Shown piece after piece: positions 57,881 to 64,000 of a stretch of DNA of 64,000 nucleotides. Made by a program: the position numbers and the translations under genes. This DNA comes from Bacillaceae bacterium (lineage in GTDB: Bacteria; Bacillota; Bacilli; JACDOE01). Each line of letters opens with the position of its first letter. Position 1 is the stretch's first letter. The DNA is taken from positions 50,702 through 114,701 of the forward strand of contig JACDOE010000034.1 of NCBI GenBank assembly GCA_017656255.1. Reading direction: 5' to 3'. Below the pieces are notes generated by a model. The model was not told the origin of the DNA. It saw nothing but the letters and a program-made list of their open reading frames with translations, and ran no database searches.

Positions 57881-57916
57881 ACGTGGAAATTTTTTGAAAA
57901 AGGAGGTAAATAATTA

Positions 57917-58894
57917 ATGAGAATAAAATATGGAGTCATCATGGTGATAATTATTTTTGTTGTGCTTCCTATATATTTTTTTATGATCAGCCCATATTCA
58001 AATGAAAATAATATAATAACAGAAAATGAGAGAATAAAAAATGATAGTAACTTATCAAATATTAAAAACACAAATCGTACAGAACAGATCAAAGAAACAA
58101 TAGACTTACGTTCAAACAATCAAAATAAACAGATTTTAAATAACTTTCCAAACCCGGAGAAAAAGATTACTAATCCTTCCGCTGCGGAATCCTATCTTGC
58201 TCAAAATCTGCTTACACTATATAAAAAAGATATTGAGCAAATAGATTACAACAATCAATATAAATTAATAATGGCATCTATCAAAGCAAGGGGCATATTA
58301 TTGGACCCCCATAATTTAGACCTCAATCACAATGGATTAGATCAATGGAATTGGGTAGTAGACAAGCAAAAAAATATTGATCAAATCATAGGAAACTCAT
58401 CACCCGTGTTTTATGGATTTTCTAGATGGGGAACTCTTTTTATCGCTATTGTTCAACCGACTCAGGAGAAACATGAAGCTTTTTTTGAAACCATCAAAAA
58501 AATAAGAAATGATGATCAAGAAGTGAAATTTTTACAGGAGTTGGCCGATGCCGGTTATTATGCTATGGATATTTATGCTGTCGATTTAATAAAAGGACGA
58601 AAAAAGATAGATGTAAAAGAAGTCTATATTCATGATAAAAATGATGATAATGAATATATATCTACTCATATTAATTTAAAAGACGAACCATTACTTCAAA
58701 ATGTGCTGGAAAGGTATGATCGAAGCTATAATCCTGATCGTGTCATGGAAGAAAGAGAATGGAAACTATTCTTATTTGATGAAGCTAAATTTCCTTCTTA
58801 CATTATCGTAGAAATGATGGATGGATTCACTGCGGTACTTGTCAATACTAATGAAGGAAGAACATTTCATTTAAAAAGAGAACATTTAAGGTAA
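57917..58894 (+). CDS. Membrane-anchored candidate immunity protein for the M15 toxin
   Basis: 325 residues from ATG 57917, with AAAAGGAGG upstream. One N-terminal transmembrane anchor (YGVIMVIIIFVVLPIYFFMI) is followed by an Asn/Lys-rich linker and an extracellular soluble domain from about residue 85, which has no family I recognise. It directly follows the RHS toxin on the same strand and has the same AT-rich composition as the toxin tail. A wall-cutting toxin needs an immunity protein on the outer face of the membrane, and this anchor arrangement fits. The assignment is from position and topology only. Confidence 0.6.
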   Translation: MRIKYGVIMVIIIFVVLPIYFFMISPYSNENNIITENERIKNDSNLSNIKNTNRTEQIKETIDLRSNNQNKQILNNFPNPEKKITNPSAAESYLAQNLLTLYKKDIEQIDYNNQYKLIMASIKARGILLDPHNLDLNHNGLDQWNWVVDKQKNIDQIIGNSSPVFYGFSRWGTLFIAIVQPTQEKHEAFFETIKKIRNDDQEVKFLQELADAGYYAMDIYAVDLIKGRKKIDVKEVYIHDKNDDNEYISTHINLKDEPLLQNVLERYDRSYNPDRVMEEREWKLFLFDEAKFPSYIIVEMMDGFTAVLVNTNEGRTFHLKREHLR

Positions 58895-58924
58895 TAGAAC
58901 GTATTAAGTGTTTGGCAGTTGTTC

Positions 58925-58943
58925 AACTTATGAATCATAAGTT
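58925..58943. other. 19-base perfect palindrome
   Basis: AACTTATGAATCATAAGTT, 9-bp arms around one base, between the candidate immunity gene and the first long repeat. Possible operator; no function shown. Confidence 0.3.
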
Positions 58944-59038
58944 ATTAACATGGCTGCGAATAGATAAAAAGAAAAGTTAGAAAGACGTTTTCGGAATAAA
59001 GTCAGAAAAAATAAAAAATCCCTATCGACTCAAACTGG

Positions 59039-59086
59039 GTTTTAATTCTCGATTTACCAGAAAAATATAAAGTAAATATGAAATAA
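59039..59086 (+). pseudogene. Tail of a deleted lipoprotein gene
   Basis: Codes for VLILDLPEKYKVNMK and a stop, matching the C terminus (ILILDLPEKYKVNRK) of the intact lipoprotein ending at 62523. Everything upstream of it has been lost, so this is a remnant of a paralogue. Confidence 0.8.
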
Positions 59087-59130
59087 CTTAGTTAAACATT
59101 CGGAAGAGGTTGTCATCATATTTTCAATTA

Positions 59131-59160
59131 ACCGGGGTTAAACATACCCGGTATTTTTTA
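59131..59160 (+). terminator. Terminator within repeat copy A
   Basis: ACCGGG and CCCGGT pair around an AT-rich loop and are followed by ATTTTTTA. Confidence 0.75.
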
Positions 59161-59227
59161 TACCAACCTTTCATGTTAATGAAACAAGTCTAAACAAAAA
59201 CCGATATAAACATTAAAAGGGAATATG

Positions 59228-59548
59228 ATGCAAATATGGATTATTTCTGAACCGGGAAAAATAACTATGTATTCTCACTTTGGTTGGGGCGACTATTCTA
59301 AAAGATCAATAATGGACTTTAAAAATACAGCAGCTCATGAGTTTGGTCACGTTCTAGGAATAGGTGATGCTTATGGTGGTGAAACGGGAGGAATAGAAAG
59401 AGAACCGGCACCAGAATGGGCTGAACCTATTAATGGTTTAATGAGAGATTCCCATACAGGGAGTGTATCGAAACAAGATATCTTAGGTATTTTACTAGCG
59501 TGGAGTCGAAATGGATACCAAATATTCCCTGAAGCAAGTAGTGATTAA
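59228..59548 (+). CDS. Orphan metzincin-type toxin domain
   Basis: About 106 residues (ATG 59225 and 59228 are both possible; AAAAGGG lies just upstream). A perfect HExxHxxGxxD zinc motif (HEFGHVLGIGD) sits near residue 37, and a Met-turn-like GLMRDS follows near 79. The Asp as third ligand is typical of snapalysin-like metzincins. There is no signal peptide and no RHS part, so this is probably a toxin C-terminal module separated from its carrier, or a short cytosolic remnant. It opens in the same leader repeat found at 62640. The gene that follows it is a candidate partner immunity protein. Confidence 0.7.
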   Translation: MQIWIISEPGKITMYSHFGWGDYSKRSIMDFKNTAAHEFGHVLGIGDAYGGETGGIEREPAPEWAEPINGLMRDSHTGSVSKQDILGILLAWSRNGYQIFPEASSD

Positions 59549-59633
59549 CAATAAGAGATGGAATGGGGGGTTAATCCCCCCTAGTTTTAAATAGATTTTA
59601 TTTCAGACTTTCTTTGGATCATTGGGAGGAAAC

Positions 59634-60521
59634 ATGAAAAAAATTCTTTTATTACTTTTTCTTATATTTGGGACTATTGGTTTGTACGGATATAAAATTC
59701 AGTTATCTAGTCATGAGATTCATTCAGATTCAAGAGGAGAAGTAAACAACTTTAAAAAACAAATCCAACCAAAAACAATAAATTCTCAAGAACCTGCTAC
59801 TGAATACCCACCTATTGAAAAACTAAGGAAGGCAAATTTATTTTCAACAAGTATAGATGTTAATAACAAGACATTTCTCGTGTATTTATATTCTGATAAT
59901 CAAACTGTTAAAACGGCAGCAGAAGATACATTTTGCAGTGATGAGGGAGATCCAATTATCCAAGGTGATTTTTCCTATTATTTAGTAGATGAACAAAACA
60001 GGATTTTGGATGTATTAAATTTAGGGCAATTTTCATATAACAAGTATTATGATCACATTTTTAATTTTGAAGGGCTTCAAGTATTCGGTGTTACTGAATG
60101 TCAGGGTATCGATCATTATTCGAACCAATTATTTTTTGTAAAAGATGAAAAAATTGAGAGAGTTACTCTTCGTGACATATATAAAATAGATACGTTTTCC
60201 ATAATGAAAGAAACACCAGATGATTACATTCAGACCGTTATTTTTATAGATGGAGGTTCCTATTGGTATTTTACTAATTGGAAAATCGATAATGGACAAC
60301 TTGAAGTCGTTGAAAAGAAAACTTATTCATATGAAAAAGGATCAAGACTTTATGAAAAATGGATAAAAGAAAAAAATTACGTTGTTAAAATTGGAACAAA
60401 TTACAAACTATATGCTTTGTGGTTTGTGTTGGTTGTGATCGGTATTTTCATTTTGATTAAAAAACAATTAATTAGAAAATTATACAACCCTCATTTGTTC
60501 CGATGGTTAGATCTATTTTGA
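59634..60521 (+). CDS. Membrane-anchored protein, possible immunity to the metzincin
   Basis: About 295 residues from ATG 59634 with GGGAGGA upstream. The N terminus has a transmembrane signal anchor (ILLLLFLIFGTIGLYGY) and a second helix lies near the C terminus (LYALWFVLVVIGIFILI). A soluble domain of about 220 residues lies between, with two Cys (FCSDEGDP; VTECQGID). No known family recognised. It follows the orphan metzincin, and toxin-immunity order makes it a candidate immunity protein facing the cell exterior. Composition is very AT-rich. Confidence 0.6.
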   Translation: MKKILLLLFLIFGTIGLYGYKIQLSSHEIHSDSRGEVNNFKKQIQPKTINSQEPATEYPPIEKLRKANLFSTSIDVNNKTFLVYLYSDNQTVKTAAEDTFCSDEGDPIIQGDFSYYLVDEQNRILDVLNLGQFSYNKYYDHIFNFEGLQVFGVTECQGIDHYSNQLFFVKDEKIERVTLRDIYKIDTFSIMKETPDDYIQTVIFIDGGSYWYFTNWKIDNGQLEVVEKKTYSYEKGSRLYEKWIKEKNYVVKIGTNYKLYALWFVLVVIGIFILIKKQLIRKLYNPHLFRWLDLF

Positions 60522-60631
60522 GGATCGGATAGAGTCCCACCTGAATTAACAGGGCCTGGGGTTTACACAGAAAAATTGACAGACCCTAGTGTTTGTTTAC
60601 GAAGTATTTATTAAGGGTGAATATTCAACTT

Positions 60632-61040
60632 ATGTTTTTAAATAACTTAATAACTATAATTTTCCATACTTTTTATAGCGTTATAATTTTTCTCTTAGTT
60701 GTTACTAAAGTATTAGACTTGAATATGTATGAATATTTAGTATTGTATCTCGTTTTTTTGATACCATACTTTTTATTCGGTTTCATATTAGGAGATATTT
60801 TCATTTTCAGCTATCTTTTTTTTAGGAATAATATTATGGATTTATTCCGAAATAAATTATTACACAAGTTTATATTTCTACATGTATTATGCTTCCCTAT
60901 ATCCTTTCCAGAAGATGATATTTAAGTATTTTGATAGTAGTTCTATAATATTAGTGGCTTTTAGTTTTCCCATTCCCATTTTAATCTGGATGGGACAAGA
61001 AATTAAACTTAAATTACTCGACAAAATCAAATTCAAATAG
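60632..61040 (+). pseudogene. Frameshifted small membrane protein (paralogue of 61163-61591)
   Basis: The first part reads as transmembrane helices (LITIIFHTFYSVIIFLLVV; YLVFLIPYFLFGFILG). The frame stops at 60925, but another frame continues the family with YMYYASLYPFQKMIFKYFDS and then IPILIWMGQE up to a stop at 61038-61040. Those match IYYILYFAPIEPMIKF in the third copy and IPYILLIWLGQE in the intact copy. A frameshift between about 60830 and 60920 explains this. The 60522-60631 region holds a short proline/threonine-rich open stretch with no clear gene. Confidence 0.75.
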
Positions 61041-61066
61041 TTAAATACTTAATACCGGCGTTTGGA

Positions 61067-61130
61067 CTGTCAACACTAAATTAGACAGTTTCATTAGGAT
61101 ATCCTACTGGGTTTTAGCTAAAAGGTAACT
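61067..61130 (-). mobile_element. Possible IS3-family 3' remnant
   Basis: GGACTGTCAACACTAAATTA with GACAGT just after resembles the terminal inverted repeats of IS3-type elements. On the minus strand a short decayed stretch before it reads PVGYPNETV and a stop, like an IS3 transposase tail. Very short; weak call. Confidence 0.3.
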
Positions 61131-61162
61131 ATCATTAATAGTAATGTTGACCAGAGGTTAAT

Positions 61163-61591
61163 ATGGTAAGGAATAATATTGTGGCACTGGTGATTCACGT
61201 TTTTGTTAGTTTCGTAGCAATTAACATATCGAGATATACCCATAATTATGAATTAGTTTTCTATCAAAATTTATTGTTATATCTAATCTTTCATATTCCT
61301 TATTTTTTGTTTGGATTTGTATTTGGAAAACAATTAAATTATTTTAGTGATTGGAAAAGGAACTTGCTCTCTTTTTCATCTATATTTTTTGCAGTTATTT
61401 TTATGTGGGTGGTATCCTTTTTTACTATATATGGAATGCCTTATATATTAATTTTAGCACCTGCTTTTCCGATGTTTGAATATATAAATAATGATATAAG
61501 CACTATGACAGAATCGTTCATATTAATAGTATTTACTATACCGTACATTTTGTTGATCTGGCTTGGCCAAGAAGCTCGTAGAAAGATTTAG
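61163..61591 (+). CDS. Small integral membrane protein, probable immunity family
   Basis: 142 residues from ATG 61163 with AGAGGTT upstream. Four transmembrane segments (ALVIHVFVSFVAINI; LIFHIPYFLFGFVFG; IFFAVIFMWVVSFFTI; FILIVFTIPYILLIWLG) and a basic C-terminal tail. It is the intact member of a three-copy family in this window; the copies at 60632 and 63707 are broken. Repeated, decaying membrane proteins behind a polymorphic toxin are typical of immunity gene arrays, but no toxin partner is seen here. Function not shown. Confidence 0.7.
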   Translation: MVRNNIVALVIHVFVSFVAINISRYTHNYELVFYQNLLLYLIFHIPYFLFGFVFGKQLNYFSDWKRNLLSFSSIFFAVIFMWVVSFFTIYGMPYILILAPAFPMFEYINNDISTMTESFILIVFTIPYILLIWLGQEARRKI

Positions 61592-61641
61592 TAATGTTAA
61601 GAATGTACGCGAAAAAAAGATAAAGAATGGTGGGGAATTAT

Positions 61642-62523
61642 TTGAAAAAAATTTACATAAAGATGGCAGTTTTGATCTTGCTAGCTTTTAGCATGACAGG
61701 TTGCGGGTTAGGAATGCCTAACGGAAAAAACAAAAACTTTGTAGACATAACACCATCCATAGAAGGTTATTATGAAAACTCAAAGTGGTCACCGAATGGT
61801 AGATATATAGCATTTACAAAAGTAATAGGCGAATTGTGGTTATATGACATTGAAACAAAGACATATGAACACATAAAAGAAGTGGGAACGGTAGACAAAT
61901 TTACATGGAAAAATAGTGACGTCATCGGATATTTTAATGGGAAAGCGTTTTATGAAATATCGTTAACAGATAGAATACCAGAGTTACGGATGTCAGGGGG
62001 AAACTTATGTATAACGTTATCCTGGGATTCTAAAAGAGAAAAGTATTTTATGACCTTGAGTGATTCAAACAGTTATTGGTATAAAAATGGTCAATTAGAA
62101 CCCATTGAAAATATTCCTGAAAAAGTGACGTCAGCTGCTTTTTCTCCAAACAACAAGTGGTTAGCGTTCAACCATAATCCTGGTGACCGTTTAAGTGAAA
62201 TAAGTTTATTAAATGTAGAAAAAGATGAAGTAATTACTAGATATAAACCAGACCATAAGGACATGCTTATTCGAAGCCTGACCTGGTCACCCGACAATCA
62301 ATGGATTGCCTTTTACGGGGGACCGTCAAAAGAATTAACGGGAATATATATGATGTCAAGAGAAGGCCATTCACCACCGGAAAAAATTTTTGATATTGGG
62401 GTTGGTCATTTGGATTGGTCCCCCCGTAGTGATCAACTTGTCGCAACCACAATAGGTTCACCTGGCCGTAATCGGATTTTAATTCTCGATTTACCAGAAA
62501 AATATAAAGTAAACAGGAAATAA
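61642..62523 (+). CDS. Lipoprotein with a WD40/TolB-like beta-propeller
   Basis: About 293 residues from TTG 61642, preceded by GGTGGGG; the frame is open from ATG 61627. The signal ends in a lipobox (LLAFSMTGC), so it is lipidated and membrane bound on the outside. The body has repeated propeller blades (SKWSPNGRYIAFTK, AFSPNNKWLAFNHN, TWSPDNQWIAFYG, DWSPRSDQLVAT). It sits in the array behind the RHS toxin and has a paralogue remnant at 59039. An extracellular immunity or ligand-binding role is possible. A terminator follows. Confidence 0.8.
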   Translation: MKKIYIKMAVLILLAFSMTGCGLGMPNGKNKNFVDITPSIEGYYENSKWSPNGRYIAFTKVIGELWLYDIETKTYEHIKEVGTVDKFTWKNSDVIGYFNGKAFYEISLTDRIPELRMSGGNLCITLSWDSKREKYFMTLSDSNSYWYKNGQLEPIENIPEKVTSAAFSPNNKWLAFNHNPGDRLSEISLLNVEKDEVITRYKPDHKDMLIRSLTWSPDNQWIAFYGGPSKELTGIYMMSREGHSPPEKIFDIGVGHLDWSPRSDQLVATTIGSPGRNRILILDLPEKYKVNRK

Positions 62524-62675
62524 CTTAGCGGAAGAGGTTGTAATCATATTTTCAATTAACCGGGGTTAAAAGTATACCCGGTATTTTTTATGCCAACCTC
62601 TCGAGTTAATGAAACAAGTCTAAACAAAAACCGATATAAATACTAAAAGGGGATATGATGCAGATATGGTTTGAT
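62475..62675 (+). repeat. About 200-bp direct repeat, copy B
   Basis: Counterpart of 59037-59239. It starts in the last codons of the lipoprotein and ends after ATGATGCAGATATGG, where a 15-codon reading frame (MMQIWFDICILYVPN) stops, so the gene that the leader once served is missing here. Confidence 0.88.
62559..62590 (+). terminator. Terminator after the lipoprotein gene
   Basis: ACCGGG and CCCGGT pair around a loop and are followed by ATTTTTTA, the same structure as in repeat copy A. Confidence 0.8.
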
Positions 62676-62721
62676 ATTTGCATATTATATGTCCCCAATT
62701 AAAATAGCAGGGGCTGGTCAT

Positions 62722-63108
62722 ATGGAAGATAGAATTTTAAAAATAAGACATAAAACTCTACTCATTATTACAATTTTAGTTGTTTTGTTTCCTATTTACT
62801 CTTTAATGATATTACCTGAAAGTGTGGCTTTTCATATTGTCTTGTTAATTGATGATATTATATTTTCAAAATTTGATAATGTCGTTAGTTATATTTTTTT
62901 AATTCTTAGTATTGGAATGTTTATTATATATATTTATAAATTCATTATCTTATATACAGGATTAAAAAAACATAAGTTAAAGATAGAAAATTCAAATTTA
63001 CTAAGTCATTATCTGAAGTATAGTAAAACGAATATCATGGAAATAATATTTTATTCGTTTTCTATAATTATTTATATTTCCATGTTAATTTTTAACCTGA
63101 ATCCGTGA
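62722..63108 (+). CDS. Small integral membrane protein
   Basis: About 128 residues from ATG 62722. Three to four hydrophobic segments (LLIITILVVLFPIYSLMIL, VVSYIFLILSIGMFIIYIY, IIFYSFSIIIYISMLIF) joined by charged loops. No family recognised. It follows the empty leader of repeat copy B, and the frame is open further upstream to 62671, so the start is uncertain. Possibly another immunity-type gene. Confidence 0.55.
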   Translation: MEDRILKIRHKTLLIITILVVLFPIYSLMILPESVAFHIVLLIDDIIFSKFDNVVSYIFLILSIGMFIIYIYKFIILYTGLKKHKLKIENSNLLSHYLKYSKTNIMEIIFYSFSIIIYISMLIFNLNP

Positions 63109-63174
63109 CAACTTGTCTTTCAAAACTAATTTTCACAATTCGAACACACGGTTTTAGTTTTAGAGGTGAAAAAT

Positions 63175-63531
63175 ATGGAATTCAATAGATTAATTAAACT
63201 GTTTAATATTCAAGCATTGATAATATTAATTAACTTATCAAATATAATTTATTATCTATTTTCGTTGTCAGAAGGATTTACTTTTGACAAAAGTCTTTTA
63301 TATTCTTCTACAATAAATTTGGTCATCACGATATTTTTATATTATAAGTTTATAAAAAACAGGTTTGATTTAGAAGATATGGATGGTTTAAAAGATGTCA
63401 CTGAAATTAACCATCATGTTGTTTATAAATTAGATAAGGAATTAAATTATATATTAATCAATTTGATTATCTTATTTATATATTCAATGCATTACTTTGT
63501 ATACATGTTAGGGGTATTAGTATCACAATAG
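63175..63531 (+). CDS. Small integral membrane protein
   Basis: About 118 residues from ATG 63175, with AGAGGTG upstream. Hydrophobic helices at the N terminus (LFNIQALIILINLSNIIYYLF), middle (INLVITIFLYYKFI) and C terminus (YILINLIILFIYSMHYFVYML), with an acidic loop between. No family recognised. It sits 66 bases after the previous membrane gene. Likely part of the same immunity-type array. Confidence 0.55.
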   Translation: MEFNRLIKLFNIQALIILINLSNIIYYLFSLSEGFTFDKSLLYSSTINLVITIFLYYKFIKNRFDLEDMDGLKDVTEINHHVVYKLDKELNYILINLIILFIYSMHYFVYMLGVLVSQ

Positions 63532-63537
63532 ATAAAA

Positions 63538-63660
63538 ATGTTGAATTTGCGTCAATGTCTTCAATATAAAAAAGGACCCGTGCTCACCGTTTCCGTACAT
63601 GAAATGACCATGGATTGGAATAGAATTAAAAAGAAAAATTTAGGTGCGGAAATAGGTTGA
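63538..63660 (+). pseudogene. Short orphan open frame, possible toxin C-terminal remnant
   Basis: A 40-residue frame reading VLTVSVHEMTMDWNRIKKK. It has no ribosome-binding site and no known family. Being in the array after a membrane protein gene, it may be the last piece of a displaced toxin domain. Weak call. Confidence 0.3.
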
Positions 63661-63706
63661 AAGATATTCTATCCAAATGCGGTATCAAAGCGTTAAAAAA
63701 TAAAGT

Positions 63707-63946
63707 TTGTTAGGATATTTTTCGGGTAAAAGATTTAATTATTATCAATCAAAAGTAAAAAACATTATCTCCTTTTCGTCTATTTTTTTTGTGGGTTTCC
63801 TATTATGGTTTGTTTCTCAAATTGTTTATTATTATGAAATATATTACATTTTATATTTTGCTCCTATTGAACCAATGATTAAATTCATAGGAGGGGCAGC
63901 AAATAGTTCAATTCTTGTCTTAATACTAAGTTTGCCAATCATATTA
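63707..63946 (+). pseudogene. Truncated membrane protein (third paralogue), cut by IS256 copy
   Basis: Reads FSGKRFNYYQSKVKNIISFS and then FAPIEPMIKFIG, matching the middle and end of the protein at 61163. The N-terminal helices are missing, and the frame runs into the IS256 right end at 63947, gaining a foreign tail and a stop at 63968. It is thus broken at both ends. Confidence 0.8.
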
Positions 63947-64000
63947 GATCAAGTCCAAAATTATGTGTAAAAATGAATCCCCCGGCTAGAAGATGAAGTT
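63947..64000 (-). mobile_element. Right end of a second IS256-family copy (runs off the window)
   Basis: These 54 bases are identical to the reverse complement of 37378-37431, beginning exactly at the right terminal base of the first copy (GATCAAGTCC). The element lies on the minus strand, so its transposase would be beyond the window. Identity suggests recent movement. Confidence 0.93.

Larger units (their letters stand above)
59037..59239 (+). repeat. About 200-bp direct repeat, copy A
   Basis: Aligns with 62475-62675 at roughly nine bases in ten. It covers the last codons of a lipoprotein-type gene, its terminator and the leader and first five codons of the following gene. Copy A carries a 9-base insertion (TTAAACATT) after AACTTAG. 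Beyond ATGATGCARATATGG the copies diverge at once. Confidence 0.88.

Noticed and set aside
1..64000. tRNA, rRNA, CRISPR array or replication origin
   Set aside because: I saw no cloverleaf genes, rRNA-like segments, regularly spaced short repeats or DnaA-box clusters.

Overview
The window looks like a chromosomal segment of a low-GC Gram-positive bacterium of the Bacillales. Evidence: a TagA/WecG plus TagO/WecA pair for wall-linked glycan, a YvyE/YigZ-family gene near tagO as in Bacillus, S-layer homology (SLH) proteins, strong GGAGG ribosome-binding sites and frequent TTG/GTG starts. Genus cannot be told from the sequence alone. There are no rRNA or tRNA genes and no CRISPR array that I can see. 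Almost every gene is on the + strand; the exception is the yvyE-like gene.

Region 1 (1-20666) is an AT-rich surface polysaccharide locus. It holds a complete UDP-L-FucNAc pathway (fnlA, fnlB, fnlC) with a WbuB-like transferase, another GT4 transferase, a Wzy-type polymerase, a possible GT-B transferase, an acyltransferase, a Wzx flippase, a pyruvyltransferase, part of a nonulosonic (pseudaminic/legionaminic-type) acid pathway including a PseF-PseG fusion, a hexapeptide acetyltransferase, a membrane-bound 4,6-dehydratase, galU and ugd. Together these would make, decorate and export an acidic heteropolysaccharide. A decayed transposase start lies at 9.9-10.0 kb.

Region 2 (20878-35785) has a visibly higher GC content and looks like backbone. 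It holds tagA, tagO, a large SLH protein, the yvyE homologue, the probable main S-layer protein (strong promoter, structured leader, two tandem start sites), an O-antigen-ligase-like protein with a TPR tail that may glycosylate the S-layer, then a membrane coiled-coil protein, a phosphodiester glycosidase-domain protein and a TolC-like exported protein.

Region 3 (36030-57853) begins with an intact IS256-family element that has inserted exactly at the 5' edge of a c-di-GMP-I (GEMM-I) riboswitch. The 9-12 bp target duplication is the first strand of the aptamer, so the aptamer survives but is cut off from its own promoter. Downstream is a five-gene operon for secreted proteins: a 1646-residue FN3/PA14 adhesin, a VWA/FN3 adhesin, two small exported proteins sharing a helical repeat, and a 3309-residue RHS-repeat polymorphic toxin ending in a peptidoglycan-binding domain and an M15-type peptidase. 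This is the most interesting system in the window: a second-messenger-controlled adhesin plus wall-targeting toxin apparatus.

Region 4 (57854-64000) is an AT-rich immunity and orphan-toxin array: a membrane-anchored candidate immunity protein, an orphan metzincin toxin domain, several membrane proteins and a lipoprotein, frame-shifted or truncated paralogues, and a 200-bp direct repeat. It ends in the right end of a second, oppositely oriented copy of the same IS256 element, so the whole of regions 3 and 4 is bracketed by inverted IS copies about 26.5 kb apart.
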